In this document: one piece after another, positions 62,231-64,000 of the stretch
Layout of the letters: every line of letters begins with the position of its first letter
Position numbering within the stretch: position 1 is the first letter of the stretch
From: Arthrobacter sp. AQ5-06
GTDB taxonomy: Bacteria > Actinomycetota > Actinomycetes > Actinomycetales > Micrococcaceae
NCBI RefSeq assembly: GCF_003287955.1
Contig: NZ_QMKP01000007.1
Span: forward strand, 62,001 to 126,000
DNA: 64,000 bases
Direction: 5' to 3'
Program-made: the position numbers and the translations under genes
Notes under the pieces: model-generated
Seen by the model: the letters and a program-made list of their open reading frames with translations, nothing else
Database searches by the model: none
What the model was told of the DNA's origin: nothing

Positions 62231-62520
62231 CTAAGCCTGCCCTATCTGGGCGGGAGTTTCCTCCCAGGACGCAGCCTTGACCGGGTTGCTGAGCTCGCCA
62301 ATGCCCAGTTCGGTGCCGTTGTGGGCGATGCCGATGGACAGGTCCGAGTCGTCGAGGTCCGTGACGATCCATGGGCCCACGGGCGTGAACGTGTCCTGGC
62401 TCTTGGCGCTGATCCACAGTTCGTCCGACTTCTGCAGATCGCGGGCCGAGACATCGTTGCCGATGGTGAATCCAAGGATGGCGCTCCGGGCAGTCTCCAG
62501 CGTCCTACGTCCTCCGACCG
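62231..62520 (-). pseudogene. Fumarylacetoacetate hydrolase-family fragment
   Basis: About 95 codons upstream of GtrA carry an FAH-domain core: ILGFTIGNDVSARDLQKSDELW, SQDTFTPVGPWIVTDL and IAHNGTEL. The N-terminal half of the fold and the metal-site C-terminal part (TGxPxG region) are missing; the frame ends GELSNPVKAASWEETPAQIGQA at a TAG beside GtrA. The fragment lies right after the DUF1684 stop. So it is a deletion remnant, without its own start. Confidence 0.7.
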
Positions 62521-62526
62521 GCCGGC

Positions 62527-63189
62527 TCAGTACAGCTCGCCCACCGGGATCTCCACAGCCAGGCGGTTGGACGGGCCGGGCAGCGGGCAGGCCCAGGCCT
62601 CGTTGTACGCGCAGGACGGGTTGTAGGCAAAGTTGAAGTCCAGGACAAACTCGGCGCCCGCCCCGGAACCATGGACGCCATGGAACGCGCCCTTGATGGT
62701 GTCCAGGAGGTACCGTCCCGCGCCGTAGGTTCCGCCCGGCTGGCCTGCCGTGGCGTCCCGGAACGGAACGAAAATCCCCCCGCCGTATCCGTGCAGCTTC
62801 CATACGCCAAGCTGGCCCAGCTCGGGAAGATCGAACGTGCCCAGCCGGACAAAACGGACCACGCCGTCAGTGGCGGTTTCCACGGTCATTTCCCGGCCGG
62901 CCCCCTCAAGGGTCAGCGGCACATAGAATCGGTAGATGGGATCGTAGTCGGCAGTCTTCAGGCCAGCGAACTGCGACTTGTCCTTCGCGCTGAGGGCTGA
63001 GGCCGGATGCGTTGCGAACATACGGTCGCGTTCATGCCGCCACAGGGAATGGGCCTCCGCCGGATCTTCAGCGGCAACCTTCCGCACCGTGTCGTACAGG
63101 GCAAACGTCCGCAGCCGCCAGTCCGCAATGTCGATGGCAGAGATGTCCGCCAGGCTCTCAAGGTCCGCGCCGTACTGCTCATCCGCCAT
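62527..63189 (-). CDS. DUF1684 family protein
   Basis: A 220-residue soluble protein of unknown function, conserved in actinobacteria. Typical parts are IADWRLRTFALYDTVRKV, LWRHERDRMFATHPASAL, YDPIYRFYVPL, DATAGQPGGTYGAGRYLLDT and FNFAYNPSCAYNEAWACPLPGPSNRL. ATG 63189 has TAGGCT (63202-63197) ending 8 bases upstream and no ribosome site. It leads an FAH-remnant-GtrA transcript. Confidence 0.85.
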   Translation of the reverse strand: MADEQYGADLESLADISAIDIADWRLRTFALYDTVRKVAAEDPAEAHSLWRHERDRMFATHPASALSAKDKSQFAGLKTADYDPIYRFYVPLTLEGAGREMTVETATDGVVRFVRLGTFDLPELGQLGVWKLHGYGGGIFVPFRDATAGQPGGTYGAGRYLLDTIKGAFHGVHGSGAGAEFVLDFNFAYNPSCAYNEAWACPLPGPSNRLAVEIPVGELY

Positions 63190-63283
63190 AGGCACCAGCC
63201 TAGTGCCTTGCGTGCGGGGAATGTCCGACGGCGACACGAGGCTCCGTCTCGTGGCCGCCGTCGTCCGCCGATAGGCTGGCTGC
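63190..63283. promoter_or_regulatory. Divergent leaderless promoters (DUF1684 and lipoprotein)
   Basis: Minus-strand TAGGCT (63202-63197) ends 8 bases before ATG 63189 and plus-strand TAGGCT (63272-63277) ends 7 bases before ATG 63284. Both genes lack ribosome sites. The 94-base gap holds no other recognised element. Confidence 0.55.
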
Positions 63284-64000
63284 ATGACACACAAGGCGAC
63301 AACGTGGGGAGTGCGGACGGCAGCGCTGCTGATGGCCGGTGCCCTGGCGGCCGGGTGCAGCGCGCCTGGTAACAGCGATTCGGCGTGGACGGCGCAGCCG
63401 GACATATCGGCCAGCCCCGGCGCCAGCACGAGCCCTACCGCCGGCGCTACCGGTTCCCCGTCGCCGGATCCTTCGGCCGCACCGGGCCCCTCGGCGTCCG
63501 CATCACCCGGGCCGGCCGCAACAGCGGCTGCCTGGAAGACCTTTACCGATCCGGCTAAGACCATCAGCTTTGACCTGCCCGAGGAATGGATCGCCCAGTC
63601 CGTCACGCCCGAGGACGGGACGTTGCCGGGTGCCCTGAAGATCGAGGTGAAAAAGCAGGACAACACGGTTGTGGCTGCCCTGCGGACGGGACTGCCGTCG
63701 TCGTCGTCCGAGTGCCCCGAGGCTGCCCGGAAACCCTACGTTGTGATCAGCAGCGTGCCGGTAGAGCTTCCCGGCCTGGCGGGGGAAGGCACCATCGCGC
63801 CGCACGTGGTGTTCCGCGTCATCCAGGGCTACCGCTACTTCGGCTCCTACGGCATCACCAACATTGTGGGCGGGGCAAACGGCCAAGCCTGCGAACTGCG
63901 CAACGTGGTCAGTGGCCCGGCAGGGAAAGGTGACTACTCGTTCGGTGACGTCGGAGTCCTGAAGGCCTTCGCCCCGGATGAGAAGGTGGCCCCGGCCAAG
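63284..64000 (+). CDS. Lipoprotein (partial, runs off the window)
   Basis: The first 239 codons lie here. A signal peptide with a lipobox (LMAGALAAGC, Cys near residue 25) predicts a lipid-anchored envelope protein. Residues ~26-80 are a Ser/Pro/Thr/Gly linker. The domain that follows begins FTDPAKTISFDLPEEWIAQSV and has VFRVIQGYRYFGSYGITN; I do not recognise it. TAGGCT (63272-63277) ends 7 bases before the ATG. Confidence 0.8.
   Translation, partial: MTHKATTWGVRTAALLMAGALAAGCSAPGNSDSAWTAQPDISASPGASTSPTAGATGSPSPDPSAAPGPSASASPGPAATAAAWKTFTDPAKTISFDLPEEWIAQSVTPEDGTLPGALKIEVKKQDNTVVAALRTGLPSSSSECPEAARKPYVVISSVPVELPGLAGEGTIAPHVVFRVIQGYRYFGSYGITNIVGGANGQACELRNVVSGPAGKGDYSFGDVGVLKAFAPDEKVAPAK

Overview
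This 64 kb window is high-GC bacterial DNA with short intergenic gaps, ATGA/GTGA gene overlaps and many GTG starts. Gene content and order (prmC-sua5-wecA-atp operon, DUF2550, nucS, clpS-DUF2017-murI-MBL-rph-rdgB, nrtR-nadABC) point to an actinobacterium of the Micrococcaceae, most like Arthrobacter or a close relative. This comes from reading gene order and proteins; no database search was run. It looks like chromosomal backbone. I see no tRNA, rRNA, CRISPR array, prophage or transposase gene.

Layout. 1-3832: end of prmC, then sua5 and three overlapping glycan genes (WecG/TagA-type and GT2 glycosyltransferases, WecA/TagO-type phosphoglycosyltransferase). 3838-11848: complete F1Fo ATP synthase operon with its own promoter and an unusually short epsilon subunit. 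11859-16148: DUF2550 protein, a membrane esterase and an MprF-like DUF2156 lipid aminoacyltransferase. 16207-17468: cold-shock gene with a long structured leader, and nucS. 17506-29643: hydrolase, AI-2E-type exporter, unknown membrane protein, thioredoxin-TPR protein, old yellow enzyme, ABC exporter, nagB, DUF3039 protein and an SF2 helicase. 29716-32657: pncA-pncB (NAD salvage) divergent from clpS-DUF2017. 32766-37562: murI, an MBL phosphodiesterase-like gene, a decayed DUF2975/HTH pair, rph, rdgB and DedA. 37624-38394: a decayed GntR/ABC cassette. 38458-48094: exonuclease-BRCT, DUF4395, ADP-ribosylglycohydrolase, aquaporin, sbcDC and an MFS transporter. 48127-55564: IclR regulator divergent from an MHS transporter, a PRTase, a broken serine hydrolase, an orphan lipoyl protein with hydrolase, an amino acid permease and a frameshifted Lrp regulator. 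55621-61647: nrtR-nadA-nadB-nadC-cysteine desulfurase. 61661-64000: palindromic repeat, GtrA, FAH-hydrolase remnant, DUF1684 protein and the start of a lipoprotein gene.

Themes. (1) At least 17 genes on both strands have a TANNNT-like -10 box ending 7-8 bases before the start codon and no Shine-Dalgarno site, which suggests many leaderless mRNAs. (2) NAD de novo synthesis sits in one operon under an NrtR-type Nudix repressor with a perfect palindrome at the predicted transcription start; the cysteine desulfurase probably serves the NadA iron-sulfur cluster. (3) Two copies of a 66-67 bp imperfect palindrome (53473-53539, 61661-61726) define a dispersed repeat, and one copy supplies the stop codon of a permease gene. 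(4) Several loci are decaying by frameshift, nonsense or deletion: GntR/ABC cassette, serine hydrolase, Lrp regulator, DUF2975 and FAH hydrolase.
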